From the NCBI GenBank assembly GCA_026929865.2, contig CM049406.2, forward strand, positions 25,190,001 through 25,254,000: a DNA stretch of 64,000 nt, in the 5' to 3' direction. The notes under the pieces were generated by a model. It did no database searches, was not told where the DNA came from, and was given only the letters and a program-made list of their open reading frames with translations. Origin of the DNA: Hyperoplus lanceolatus (Eukaryota > Chordata > Actinopteri > Uranoscopiformes > Ammodytidae). The position numbers and the translations under genes were made by a program. Shown piece by piece: positions 49,257 through 61,900 of this stretch. Position 1 is the first letter of the stretch; every line of letters starts with the position of its first letter.

Positions 49257-51202
49257 GGTCCCCAGGACTCTGCCTTCTCCTAGCAGCCAGCATGGACATG
49301 TGGCCAAGCCATTGGTACTGCATGCTATGAATGGGACTGTGGGAGGAGCTTATTTTCATGCGGTCCGTAGGCAGATTTCCCCATCCACACAATACAAGCG
49401 GCAAACAAGATAGTGTCTCTGCAAAAATTTTCTGAATATCAATCATAGGCTCATACTGATCTTTAGACCATATAGTAAAATGGAAGTTGTCTCATTTCAA
49501 AACACCACTTTAAGCGTTTTATTAGCCCAACAGCTTTTAACGGCTTTCAGTTTGTTTTCGGGGGGGGGGGGGGGGGGGGGGGTGAGAAGGGGTAGTGAAA
49601 CAAAGGTTTGGGTCTGGCCTCACGGCAGGAAAATAAAACTGATTCTTACTCATTCTGATAAGGCAATTGCGTTCACAGCTACAACATTGGTCTTATAGGA
49701 AAACTTTAAACAGCTAACGTAAGCCTTTGAACCTTTGTTTGGTTGATTTCAATAGTTAACTTAAGCACCATGGACCTATAAAGATGTAACGCACGCTATC
49801 AAAACATCGCTAGCCCACTAGTTTGGTGTAGATGGCTGGAGGAATTTTCGTTTAGAACTTGCTAACCACTGTATTACTTTAAAAAAACGGAGTGTTTAAA
49901 GATCCCATACAGCAATCACATATAGCAAATCATTGGGGGGTTAGTGACTTATACGCCTATGGTCGGTAAACAATGCAACTGTGCTCGCTAAGACATGCTA
50001 CGTCATGCTTCCGGGCCGCATGCAACGTGAATAAATGGCACGTTAAAGCGAATGTTTTTGAATGTGAATTTTGTCGCATTTTACTTTAAGAAGAGACGTC
50101 CCAGAAAAATCAAACTTTTTTCGAAAAAAAAAATAATAATTTGTGGAGCGAAACTATGGCGCTGGTGTGGAAGCTTGTATTGACTCTGTATACGTTTGTT
50201 AATTAACAAATTAATCGCACGAATATAACGTGCCCGGTGTGCAAAGGCCTTTAGCCGGAGGAGGGGTGGGGCCTACGACTTCTAGCTCTCTTCTACATCC
50301 GGAACGTCGCAGAAACGTGCACTGCGGGTCATGTTTTAGTGGTGTTTTAGGCACCCATGATGCGGAAGGAAATTCTGATCCTCTATGTTGCGCAGCGCCA
50401 AACTTTCATAGAAATGAATGGGCGGCATGTTTTAATCTGGTGTTCATTTCTGTATATGTCCATGCCTGCTGTGAAGCATGAAAAGGATATTGTTCACTCC
50501 ACCAGTTTCCATTCAAAATTAAGATTTATTTACTTACAAAGGTCTGTGTATTAAACATTTCAATTTAAGTTTCAAAACGAAAAAACAAACAGGCTTCTTC
50601 TTCTTCTACAAAAATATAAACGTGTAATTAACTGGAATTTGTTCTTTTGATCCGTTAAAAGCCGTTGGGCTAATAAAACGCTTGAGGTGGCGTTTTGAAA
50701 TAAGAAAACTTCCATTTTAATAGTATATGGTCTAAAGATAAGTATGAGCCTATGATTGATATCCAGAAAAGTTTTGCAGAGACACAATCTTGTTCGCCGC
50801 TTGTACTGTGTGGACAGGGAAACCTGCCTACGGGCCGCATGAAAATAAGCTCCACCCCTCACCTTGCAATACCAATGGGTTGGCCACATGTCCATGCTGG
50901 CTGCTCGGAGACGGTATAGTCCTGGGGGCCTGGCCTTGACACATGTGGACTAGTGAGTGTCAGTTCAGCTACAGTAACTAGCCGTTAGCCTGTGTTAGTC
51001 CAGTGGTGTGGTGTAACCAGTTATCCACCTTATTTTCAAACACTCTACTGTAGAAATGAAATGGTAACTTACTTGTTTTACTTACCCGTTATTATTATTT
51101 ATATCTCTTAAGTTTGTTTAGATTTTAGTTATTAACTGTTATTTAATTTAGTCCATTACAAAATGTGTAGTATCATGCCTAATTTGTGGCTGTACAATCA
51201 AG

Positions 51203-51854
51203 CAGTGTTGCCAACTCTTCAGTAAAGAAAGTAGCTATTGGCTGTCCAAAAAGTCGCTAGAAGTCGCCAGATGACGTCATCGCCTAATTTGCATATTTGT
51301 AGATGACGTCATCGCCTAATTTGCATATTTGTAGTTGACATCATCGCCTAATTTGCATATTTGTAGACAGTGGTTTTATACAGTAATATTTGAATAGATG
51401 AGGTTCTAGAGTTATGAACGTGACAATTGCATAAACAAGCAACGTGGTAATGTTAAGTCTAGCAGTAATCATACATGCTCAAAAGCACTGTATAACATTT
51501 TGAATTGCACTACTCGTACACAGTAGAAGAGGGGGGGAAAGCTGCTACTACAACTGCTAATAGGGATGCTAACGGACCACGAGCAGAGAGGTGTGTGTCT
51601 CCTGCTCTGACCGCAGTTGGGAGGGACTGCAGCGTGAGGACCGGGCTGCCTGTCAGTGCTCTGGGAAGGGGCCGGGAGGCTCCTGCTGCTCGTTGAGAAG
51701 CGTTAAAAGTGATACTTGCTTTAGCGAAAAAGTCACCAATAACACCAGAAAAAAAAGCTAGATTTGTCGCTTGTTGCTGTTTTGAAAAAAAAGTCACCAG
51801 GGGGGCTGAAAAGTCGCTAAATATAGCGACAAAATCGCAAAGTTGGCAACACTG
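51203..51854. mobile_element. 652-bp hAT MITE with triplicated 32-bp unit
   Basis: Ends CAGTGTTGCCAACT and its complement are flanked by a perfect 8-bp duplication, CAATCAAG (51195-51202 and 51855-51862). Subterminal AAAGTCGCTA motifs occur at both ends. There is no transposase frame. The interior holds three tandem 32-bp units at 51270-51365, listed separately. Confidence 0.93.
51270..51365. repeat. Tandem repeat, 32 bp x 3, with CRE-like palindromes
   Basis: Each unit is G(A/T)TGAC(G/A)TCATCG followed by CCTAATTTGCATATTTGTA. The first two units contain the perfect palindrome ATGACGTCAT, the consensus CREB/ATF site, and all three an ATTTGCAT octamer-like motif. The third unit has lost the CpG (TTGACATCAT). 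Confidence 0.9.
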
Positions 51855-53505
51855 CAATCAAGCTAAGCGTAGCTGTGGCTACCATGGACATATAAAGAAA
51901 TGGACAGCGGACTGAAAACCATTGGAAGACGGCCGCCCATTAATTCCTCTGAAAGCTGCTCATTGGCGCAGATCAGCCACAAGGAAGTGTCCATACTGCT
52001 TTCATGGGTCCTTATGGAGCGTGCACATAGTGCGTTCCATTACGTCACCGTGACGTCGAAATATTCTCTCGGTAGCATTGTAGCATGTAGCATCGCATTG
52101 TTTACAGACCTTGTAAGTATAAGTTACTAACCCCCAATGATTCTCTATGTGTGATCTTCAAATAACACTCCCGTTTTTGTAAAGTGATATAAAGGTTAAC
52201 AAGTTCTAAACGAAAATGCTTTCTGCCATCTGGGCAACAATGATTAGTTAATGTGCGCTAAAGGCTAAGCTAGTGTCGTAGCGCTGTTTGACAGCGTGTG
52301 CTGCTATGAGCAACGTTCTAAAATCAACCATCAACGTCATTCCTGTTAAGTAAAAAGAATAACCTCCGACATGAGATGTTAACAGAAATGTTTAGCCCAC
52401 TAGCAATGTCATAAATACGGAGCACTGAGCCCGGAGGCTGGGCCGAAACAACATTTGTTTCACTACGGCTCCTTTCAGCTGCCCACCCCCCTAACTGCTA
52501 AAAACGGCTAATACAACGGATAATAAAACGGCTATTAAACGCTTGAGGTGGCGTTTTGAAACAAGAAAACTTTCATTTTGTTAGTACATGGTCTAATGAT
52601 AATTATGAGCCTTTGTTTGCTATCTAGACATTTTTTGTGGAGACACATTTCTATTCCCTCCGCTGTCCCACGAGGTGATATCTCCTTCTGACACCGTTGT
52701 GATTTGAGGGACCCACCCGGACCAATCCAGCCCGCGCCAATAATTACGTAATACCAGGCTTGGCCACTGGGCACTGCTGTATGCTGGGAGAAGGCATATT
52801 CCTGGGGGCCTGGTGGCTACGCCCGAACACCGAAGAACAGGGCTGCCATGTTTCACCAAAAGTTTGGAGTGAAATTTTTTTAGCCGAGGGACCCAAAATT
52901 GTGTCCTCTCTCCCACCCAATTATTTTTGCAAGTGTCCTGCAAGTTTACATATTGTTAATAATAAATCAGAAATAAAGACAATTGGAAAATGTGATAAAA
53001 CATCAAAAATCCTTTTAAAATGTAAACAAATTCATGAATAGCAAAGTCATAGGACAGGTTTTAATCAAGCCCCAACCTCAGTGATTTTTACCGGCATCCA
53101 ATAAGGAAGTGACCTACAACTGTAGTAACCAGAAAGTGCCATTGGGGGTGGCGCCAAGACGAGCAGTTTTTCTTTGACTCACTTGTTAGATAGGCCATTT
53201 TCAAAGTCTTATTAAACCTATTTACAGCCTGGGCCACAAAACCATTTTAGTCTGTATGTTTAGGTCATATCTCCATGACAACACTGAGGGGGGTGAATTT
53301 TTTTGGCCTCACTTTGCCTCGGAGGTATATGTCAGCCATCTCCCTCCCCCCGACGTGACGTCGATTCCCCTTTTCGGCAAGAGGAGTGAGGCGGAGTAAA
53401 AATCTCACAAGATGGCGACGCGCACAAACCAGGATTATTGGATGCCGTGTGAATAACTGAGGTCAGCCCGGATGCTACATCCATATTATTTACTATCTAT
53501 GGTTT

Positions 53506-53693
53506 TAATTAAACATTGGGTGTGTACACCTAAGTGGGGGTCTGCATTAAACACTTAATTCCCTGCATTCTGGTGAATTTTTATGAAGCCATGTGTGCCT
53601 TTTCTGTCCCGCAAAAAAAAGTAAAAAAAGGGATTTTGAATCTCAATGAGAATATTCCTGGAAAAATAAAACATGATAAAAACGATCAAAACA
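53506..53693. other. Spacer, nothing recognised
   Basis: Sequence between the right foldback arm and the SINE; no feature seen. Confidence 0.5.
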
Positions 53694-53857
53694 GGGGCGC
53701 CCTTAGCTCAGTTGGTAGGGTGTCCCCCCATGGGTCTCGGCCAGCAGCGGACCCGGGTTCGATTCCAGCCCGCGGTCGTTCTCTGCATGTCACTCCCCTC
53801 TCTGCCCCATTTCAACTCTGTCTCTACACCATCAATAAAGCATAAAAATGCAAAAAA
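53694..53857 (+). repeat. tRNA-derived SINE (same family as 6811)
   Basis: A full A box (TTAGCTCAGTTGGTAGGG) and B box (GGGTTCGATTCC) in a tRNA-like head. The body and 3' end (CCATCAATAAAGCATAAAAATGC) are almost identical to those at 6811-6975. It retains the A-box bases that the other copy lacks. Confidence 0.88.
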
Positions 53858-55291
53858 AACATAAAAACAGACATTTGGAAGGATTTTTACCTGCTCCTCC
53901 ATTGTAGGCGCATACACATTTAACCATCTGTTACTCTGGCGTGCACCGGCAGTGAGACCATGGAGTGTATATAGTATATATGAGTGAGACGAGTGTCGGT
54001 TTGTAGTGTTCTCTCTTCTGATTGGATAAAAATTTCGGGATACTACAATAAGTTTATTTGCCGATTACATGCAAAGCAGCTGACTGAGGGATCGGCTTTA
54101 TGAAACGTGCACATTATGTAAGTGATCACTGTATGAATAAAGAGCGATTTTACACTTATATTAACATAAATAAACCGCTTACTTCACCTTTAAGTGTGCG
54201 GTTCGTAGACACATGTGGTATTTTTTCCTTGATGTATATGTATATATTTCACACATAATTTCAAAAAGCAATGCCAAATACACACACGCACACACACACA
54301 ACTATGACACAGTACAGTCTTACATACAATTCACAACAGCAACAGGCAAGTTAAAGGAAAATAATTGTATTTGTAAAATGTTTGTAAAATGTAGTTCTCA
54401 GTGTAAAATCAGCCGTGGTTCATGACCAACCCAGCTCCAGCTCATGAACACAGGAACAAATATCTCCCCCAAATCAGTGGCAAGCAGTCCAGTATGTCTC
54501 AGGAGAAAGAGAAACAGAGTTAACAGGATTAAAGAGTGAGAACAGGAGTAAATAATGGACATTACATTAGAGAGAAATATGTAGCCTAATGCTAAAAGAC
54601 CCACAATGGATTCTATGTTTACTCTTTCCCTATTTATACAGATGTGTGATGCTGGCTTGGCTGGGAAAGTTTTATTCCAGTAGTCAATCAACTGAGAGAG
54701 AAAGCATGCTGAGCTCTTTATGCAATTGAAAGACAAATGTACAGCCATATTCCAATTCTAATTAGAGAGAAGAGACTAGCAGCCCTTCCTGTCACACTTT
54801 CCAACCAAAATAATTCAACTTTAACAACTCACCTGATGACCAACTTCACATATTAATGGGGGAAATAATAGAGAGCCACCACCTGAGGGAATGACCTCAT
54901 CTACATCAGGCCTCACTGTTTTATGTTTATTAGTTTTAGTTGTCATATAATATAGCTTTTCTTTAGATTAATCAAAATATCTCTATTTTATAATTACTTT
55001 TTTATTTGTATTACCATTATTAAATTGTATTGCTTATGTGTTCCCTGTAATAATTCAAGTGTACTGTTTTATGTAGGATATTGTTTTTTATTATTTACTA
55101 TATTATGTGTATATATATATTTTAAACCTAAGATATGGGCGGTGGCGTTGCTCTGATTATTCTCATTTGTTATATTTTGTAATATCTATAATGCTTTGGC
55201 AATACTGTTGTCAATAACAGTCATGCCAAGAAAGCTTTTTGAATTGAATTGAAAACTAGTGGAAGCTCTATCTCACACCTTAAGTGCTGAC
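53858..55291 (-). other. 3' flank of the PIM-like kinase gene
   Basis: Non-coding. It contains the block shared with 42290-42571 (54330-54640) and AT-rich sequence. The first AATAAA on the minus strand is at 55087-55092, about 200 bp past the stop codon, and is a plausible polyadenylation signal. A short CA-rich patch is at 54280-54300. Confidence 0.5.
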
Positions 55292-55377
55292 TCAGGCGAG
55301 GGCGACCTGCAGCTCTTCCAGAGTGGCACGCTCCATAGGGTCTCTGGCTAGACACATGCCAAGCAAAGTTTTGCAGT
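55292..55377 (-). CDS. Kinase exon 8 (C-terminus and stop)
   Basis: Encodes DCKTLLGMCLARDPMERATL, then EELQVALA and TGA at 55294-55292. The CLxxDPxxRxTLEEL pattern is the final helix region of protein kinase domains. Acceptor CTTTTTAG. No duplicate of this exon was seen in the window. Confidence 0.9.
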
Positions 55378-57304
55378 CTAAAAAGCATGAGAGAAAGCAC
55401 AAGATCAGATTGTGCAAGAGTAAAGAGGGCAATAACAGTGAAGAAAGAAATGTGAAGAATGGATGTGCTTTCATCAAAGATACTTGCTTTTATAAAGCTG
55501 TGTGTTTGTGTGTACCTGTGGGCAATGCAGGGTTGATTCGAATGTGGTTGTTGATGAAGCCCTTGGTGGTAAAGTGCTCACTCCCACCCAGCAATGAATA
55601 GAAGAGCGCGCCCAGCTGCCAAACACTGGTGGGACGGGCCCAGAATGTCCCATAGTCAAACCACTCTGGGGGGGCGTATGCCGTGGTACCTGGTAAACAC
55701 AGCAACAGAGACATGTGAAGGGACAGATAGGGGATAACACAGAAAGAGGATGAAACATGAAAGTCACTTCTTCAGATTTTAACAAATGAGTTCAGAGCAG
55801 AAGCCAGATACCATACCAGAGTAGGAAAAGTAGGACATCTCCGTTGAGGAGCTGCCACAGCCAAAGTCAATCACGCGCACTCTAGGTACGCCCCAATCCG
55901 ATTGAACCAGGACATTATGCAACTTGATGTCCCGGTGAAAGACGCCCTTGGAGTGCATGTCGATGGCTGCGTCCACCATCTGCCTTAGGATCATCTGAAA
56001 GAGAGAGATATATATTGAATATAGATGTATCAAAGCAAATATTAATCAGGGTTCGTACAGATGCTTGAAAGTCTGGAAAATGCTTGATTTTCAATCGAGT
56101 GTTTTCAAGGTTTGAAATGTGCTTGAAATCTGAACACTGTGCTGGAAAATGCTGGATTTTCTCTTTATTGACCAGTGTCGTAATTCAACAATTTTTTTTA
56201 TTATGTAAATTTAAAAAAATCTGTCGCAATGTTTTCTTCGCCACCGTCTTGTATGCACGAGTGCAGTTGCTCCCCTTGTTTTCTTTCCTGGCACACGCGC
56301 CACACCTGGCGATCGCTCCAGGAATTATCCAGAACCACGAGTCGCTGCTCATGGACCTATTGCTCCCGATTACCATACCAGATATCCGTTTCCATTTGGT
56401 TATGACGAGGCCCTAATAACCGGCAGGCATAGGCTACTGTACGGCTGCAAAAAGTACCTCCAGCTGTAGCAGGCTACACAATGGGGGAATCGGCACTTAG
56501 AAGTCATGCCAAAGGTAAATCAGTTTAGAATTTTTTTTCGTTAAAATTTATCGGACAATGTCACTCTGGATGACAGTTCATTCGTGTTCTTTTTTGTAAG
56601 TTGCACCAAATCCCGAGTTTGTATGTGTTATTGACTTGTTGATACAAATAAATAGCATGCTAAATTGATGCTCAACACCGTTAGCAATTAGCTGACCAGC
56701 TAGTTCTCAATAGTGTATTGCTCCAAATCCATGTTGTTAGCTAGATAACGTAAGCTTGGGGGTTACTTCATTGTAACGTGATGTCACACTCAGCGGGGTT
56801 AGCTGGATGCAGCTCCCATAACAAGTTGTAGGCCTATAACCTAATCCATTAGTCACACTGTAGTGAGATTAGTTACAGAACCAAGATCCAACATTTTAAT
56901 GTTGTGAAGTTGTCGAAGTCGAGAACGGTCTTTGCTGTCAAGTGATTTCAGTCCACAGTCTCAGCATGTTAACGCTATGTCGCCATATTTGTACTGATGC
57001 TTTATTGGACCAGAGCCCACTTAGTCCCATTTACGTTCTGAAATCATGGACATATATTGGCTTAAATACCTTTTTTTATTTGACTGAAAGCCCTTTTTGG
57101 GAGGATCACTTTTTGGCAACACACCAACACACACAAACTGTAATCTGGAAACTTAGCAATATTGAAAATGTCTGGTTATGACCAAGCTCAAGAATGTATT
57201 TAAATATATAATATCCAGGCATACATTTATACATATTGTTATAATTCAGCCCGGGGAAAAAAAGGGGTGCAAAGGCTGTATTTGCCCTTTGTTATTCTTA
57301 CATG

Positions 57305-57347
<43 letters not shown>

Positions 57348-58905
57348 CAGCGCCGCCCATAAGGGGTAGAAAGTGGGAAAGCTTTCTAGGGCCCAGCCCT
57401 TGGGGGGCCCATGGTCTTCAGGGGCCAAGAACCTAACTGAGCCTAACATTATTTTTAACAGAAATATTCACTATAACCATTTAAAACTTGCACAACCATA
57501 ACGACAAAACAAACATTTTAAATATTGTATCTTGGGTAAAATGCCAATATCTCCTCCTCCGCTACCCTCTGCTTCATGTCCGTCCTGTGTGCATGGCACG
57601 CTGAAAAAAAGTCGCTAACACCAATTTTAAAAAGCCTGGCTCAGAGCCGTTAGCTGTTTATATTTACGATTTTGATGTTTTGGGGAACGGGCTAGGCGGG
57701 GCACTGGCTCTCAGAGAAACATATTAACGTGGTTAGTATATAAACATAAACAAACATTCGCCAAGTGTTCGCTAGAGATTAGCTTTGCCTTTTAGACATC
57801 ATAACATACTCCCCCACCCTTACCCAGGGCCGGTGGGCACAAAGCTGAGCTGAGGGGGAATGGAGGCTGGCCAGGGAACTTGTGTAACTTATAATTTGAC
57901 CCCTTATACAGTATATGCCTTTTTGGCTTCCCACCTAGTTGTAGTAATGTGTTAATCACAAAATAAATATCAATTTTTTCTCCCAGGAATTTTAGAATCT
58001 TTCAGCCCAGCATCCATTTAATTTGAACTCTCAAAAAATAATCTAGTCTTGAAGAGCTTTTTTAAGTTTGAGTTACAGTAAAATTATTTCCTTGATTAAT
58101 TCAGGTGTCTCCATATCAGATAAATGTAGTTTTTTTAATGTATTCATTTCCTTTACTTGTTTGTGCCATATGGTTACAAAATTTGGTTTTGATATATTGT
58201 TGTACAGTTTTGGCATATGGATTATTTTACCTGAGTTGTCCTGCTACTTGTTATTCTATGAATTGTGAAAAGTATTTGGACCCCTCAGGTAAAACATTCT
58301 TATAAAGTTGACAAGGTAATTACTCTGTTGTTTTCCTAAGTCTACAGGTTTAAAGGTTTAAATGTCTTAACGTACATTTTTGTGTTAAAGAATTTCCCTT
58401 TGGGGACAATAAGGTCCAAAGTCTTTGATCTATGTCTTCAGGTTGACACCAGCAGCCAGGTACAATTTGAAAAATGTTCCATGAGTTTCATGTCACATAC
58501 TGAACATACTGAACATAGACCAGACCCAGGTGTCACACCATAAGGATGTCTGACCAGTTCTTTACTGCACCTCAGGGGCGGCCCGCGGCATAGGCAACAT
58601 CTGTGATAGTGTCCTTTGTTGTTGCCTGCTCCTGTGATAAACCTAGTGAATACTCAAGAAACCCAATGTTATTTTGTAAAAATCTGTTTAATATTAAGCA
58701 ATTGTGTGAGTTTTAGGGTATTACAATAAATTGGTAAGTAAGTCAGAAATGTGCTACTATTTTTAAAAACATAAAGAGTATAATAATCACAAAAGAGTCC
58801 TTTTTCTCACTTGAGCTACTGTTCCCCAAACTCTCGCTGCATGTCCCTAGTTGATAAGATAGTTAGTCTATCTACAAATACATGTATGTGTTTATTTAGG
58901 GATGA

Positions 58906-58940
<35 letters not shown>

Positions 58941-61900
58941 TACAAGTGAAGTATGAGTAAGGGGGGCCCATTGACAGGAGGTTTTCAGGGGCCCAGCCAT
59001 TTGTGTCGGCGGGCCTGTGTGTGTGTGTGAAATAAGTTATTAATTAGTAACCATTTCCTACATCTAGACCTATTGATTATCCTTATGGCATTTTCAACTG
59101 AATCACAGCAGCACTGATATAGTGACAATATGCTCCATCTCATGTGATATTGCTCAAGTAGGCCTACAGGTGAAACTCGAAAAATTTGAATATCGTGCAA
59201 AAGTTCATTTATTTCAGTAATTCAACTTAAAAGGTGAAACTAAAATATTATATAGACTCATTACATGTAAAGTGAGATATTTCAAGCCTTCATTTGTTAT
59301 ACTTGTATTTATTATGGTTTACAGCTTATGAAAACCCCAAGTTCAAAATCTCTGAAAATTTTAATATTGCATAAAAATCAATAAAAAAGGGATTTTAAAT
59401 ACAGAAATGTCGGCCCTATATAAAGTATAATCATCAATATGTACTCAGTACGTGGTTTGGCCCCCTTTTGAATGAATTCTGGCCTCAATTCCAATTCATT
59501 TTCCATGATATTCTAATAATATGAGTATCACCTGTATAGTCAAGTTGTTATTAGTCTGGCATGACCACTTCCGCCAGCGTCTATTCGCTTGCGGCGGCAA
59601 GCTACGCAGCCCTGACGCAGCCCCCTCCTTTTCCGGTTGCTGGCTTTACCCTATTGTGATCCCCCTCAAATTCGGAAACAATTCGCTCACAGTCAACCCG
59701 TGTGCTTATGTGCAGCGCTCTCTCTCTCACACACACACACACAGGGTGTGAGAAGTCACATTACTGTAGACAGAAATAAAGTGTGGCAATACTTAATAAT
59801 ATTGGCGGCGGTGGTCCGGGACACAGCCTAGCCTAGCTGTCCAACTTCATTGTACAACTACCCCCGGGCAGAAATACCCTCATAAACTCTGGAAAATGAA
59901 GCGTGGGGGTTTGAATTGAGCACCGGACCTTATAACCAGCTAGATTAAGATCCGCCCTTCCCTTTCTTTGGTGAATTAGGGACTAAGCAGCGGTGTTTTA
60001 GCGACGGGGAAAGATTCCAACGGCTTCCACTATCACCTAGCAACTCTTACGGCTACTTGCTGCAGTTGGTGTAGCGCTCACAACGTCAAAACCCTGTTCT
60101 GCCTGTAAACAGACGGACTACGGCTCTGACTACAGCGATAGGAGGTGGTGACATAAGTTCTCGAATGCTAAAAATTCTACTCGACCGCCGTAGCCTTGCC
60201 TCTCAACCACCGATGATAATGTTACCAGAGATAACACTACGTGGCTAGTTAACTCCGGTTAAGTTATCCCGTGAGCTCCTCGGGGGCTAAAATGTATGGT
60301 GTCTTGACATGCTGGTTAGAAAGCAACACACTATGTATATTCCTTTTGTCTTTAATAGTTTTTGTGTGGCGTTTGCGGGTTTAGCCATTTCTCTGACAGT
60401 CTCTGGACGTGAAGACGTTCCATCAAAATAAGTCCCCCCCCGGCACTATTTTGCAGGACACCGCTGCTGCTTCCCGGGTTAGCCCCGCCCTAGATGATTG
60501 TGATTGGTTTAAACAAATACAAACAGGCTAGCCCAGTTTCCCCCGGTTTCCCCACCCGAATAGACGGCTCTAAACAGAGTGCTTCCAGACCATACTACTT
60601 GCTGTAGTTTGGTCTGGCTTTGCGAGACTATGTTGTTATTGACCTGATTGATGGTCAATTTGGGCATATGAACTAAACTGATAAACGTCTCTTTAGGGCC
60701 ATACTGCAAATTGGTGATTGTCCATATACATTATATGAACACTCCCATTTTACAGATAAGGCAATGTATGAAATCATAAGCATTTATTTATATTCTGTAT
60801 ATTTAAAGATTTGTCTTCCTTAAAAAGTTGACATGTTATCTTGATAGTGCTGGAAAAGTGCTTGAATTTTACTCTTAAAAAGCTGTATGAACCCTGATTA
60901 ATCTAGCCCTGGAGTAGTCCCCACATCACCTGACTTAAATAACTACTTTACAAGGACCAGTGGGAGAAACTCCTACTGATAATCCGGTACACGTGACAGT
61001 GAAAACACACCACCCTGATGTTTCGTACCTTTGCCTCAAATTCCTTCAGGGATCCTTTGTGGATTTGAAGGTACTTGCTTAGGTCCTTGGAGTTGTTTGG
61101 TCTTTCCATAACCAGTATTAAGTGCTTGTCCAGAATGTACCAATCCAGAAGGGACACCGCAGCGGATTGTCCAATTGGTCCTGATAGACCTGTACTCTTC
61201 AGCATTAAGGCCACCTCAAGAATGATGTCAAACACCTTCCCATTGCAAATCTAAAGGGGATAAATACATACCAAGTGGTTAATGGCCTGCTTGAAGTCCC
61301 AACATCTTCGATAAGTGGTAGTTGAGGAAAAACCTATTTTCAGTAGACAGGTTTGAAATACTAGCAGCATGTGTTTCGTTCATCCACAGTAGAGTAGTGA
61401 CTGAGGGAAGTCTTTAAAATTCACATTTCAGTTTTAATTCAACTGGTGTTTAACCTCAGATCAAATAACTCACCACTTGTTTGCGCTCTACATCCTTGAT
61501 GGGAATGTACTTGATGGCCACCTGCAAGACAGAAATACAAGTTATTTCATTGGTACTCGATACAATTACTGAATTGTGTAATGTGTGTGAACATGTGTTT
61601 GTAAGACCTACTGGTAAACGGTCGTATTTTCGGAAGCCGCCAAACACTGAGCCGAAGCCTCCTTCACCGATCGAAGTGAGCCGACTGTACTTCTCCTCAT
61701 ATTCAGCTGATGACACACAAAGACAAGTTTTTTGGCTACTTTTCTACTTGTTACACAACCCTTTACTATAATTCTAACCTGTATCCAACGCCTCTGCTTG
61801 GAGGATTCCCTTGCCTTTATTAAATTAATAATGTAATATTGTTTAATTGACTTAATTCATTGCAGCTTACTTCTGCTTGTGTTTGCTGAGGAGGACATCT

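Larger units (their letters stand above)
49257..52812. repeat. Inner palindromic unit with a third copy of one arm
   Basis: The left arm (49257-49990) is repeated in inverse orientation at 52080-52812. Paired landmarks are GGTAAAATGG/CATTTTG around the ACCATAT-type block, TTTTCGTTTAGAACTTG with AAGTTCTAAACGAAAA, and AATCATTGGGGGGTTAGT with ACTAACCCCCAATGATT. A further inverted copy of part of the arm lies at 50640-50945 (AGCCGTTGGGCTAATAAAAC; CCACATGTCCATGCTGGCTG). A run of 23 G is at 49560-49582. Confidence 0.7.
47411..53505. repeat. Large inverted-repeat (foldback) region
   Basis: The arms are 47411-47760 and about 53030-53505. Outer ends ATAGATAGTAAATAATATGG and CCATATTATTTACTATCTAT are complementary. 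The arms continue in register through GGCATCCAATAATCCTGG, CCTCCGAGGCAAAGTGAGG, ACTGAAATGGTTTTGTGG and GAGGTTGGGGCTTG. The right arm has extra segments (53080-53195). A target duplication was not found. The interior holds several other repeats listed below. Confidence 0.8.
56046..60897. mobile_element. TTAA-flanked transposon in kinase intron 5
   Basis: Ends TCAGGGTTCGTACAG and complement of CTGTATGAACCCTGA are flanked by TTAA (56042-56045 and 60898-60901). The duplicate at 45.33 kb retains the empty site AAATATTAATCTAGCC, which confirms the insertion. Subterminal TGCTTGAA(A/T) motifs occur at both ends. A short coding trace, GCKKYLQL, then in another frame MGESALRSHAKGK at about 56480-56518, resembles the zinc-finger start of a transposon-derived protein, ending near a GTAAAT donor. 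TTAA targets occur in Kolobok and piggyBac; the alternative reading is a 6-bp ATTAAT duplication. About 3.1 kb of its length is later insertions. Confidence 0.85.

Noticed and set aside
51270..51365. CRISPR-like array of 32-bp repeats
   Set aside because: The units abut with no spacers, there are only three, and they lie in a eukaryotic MITE.
53694..53780. Functional tRNA gene
   Set aside because: The head has A and B boxes but does not fold into a proper acceptor stem, and the SINE body and tail follow; a second copy exists at 6811.
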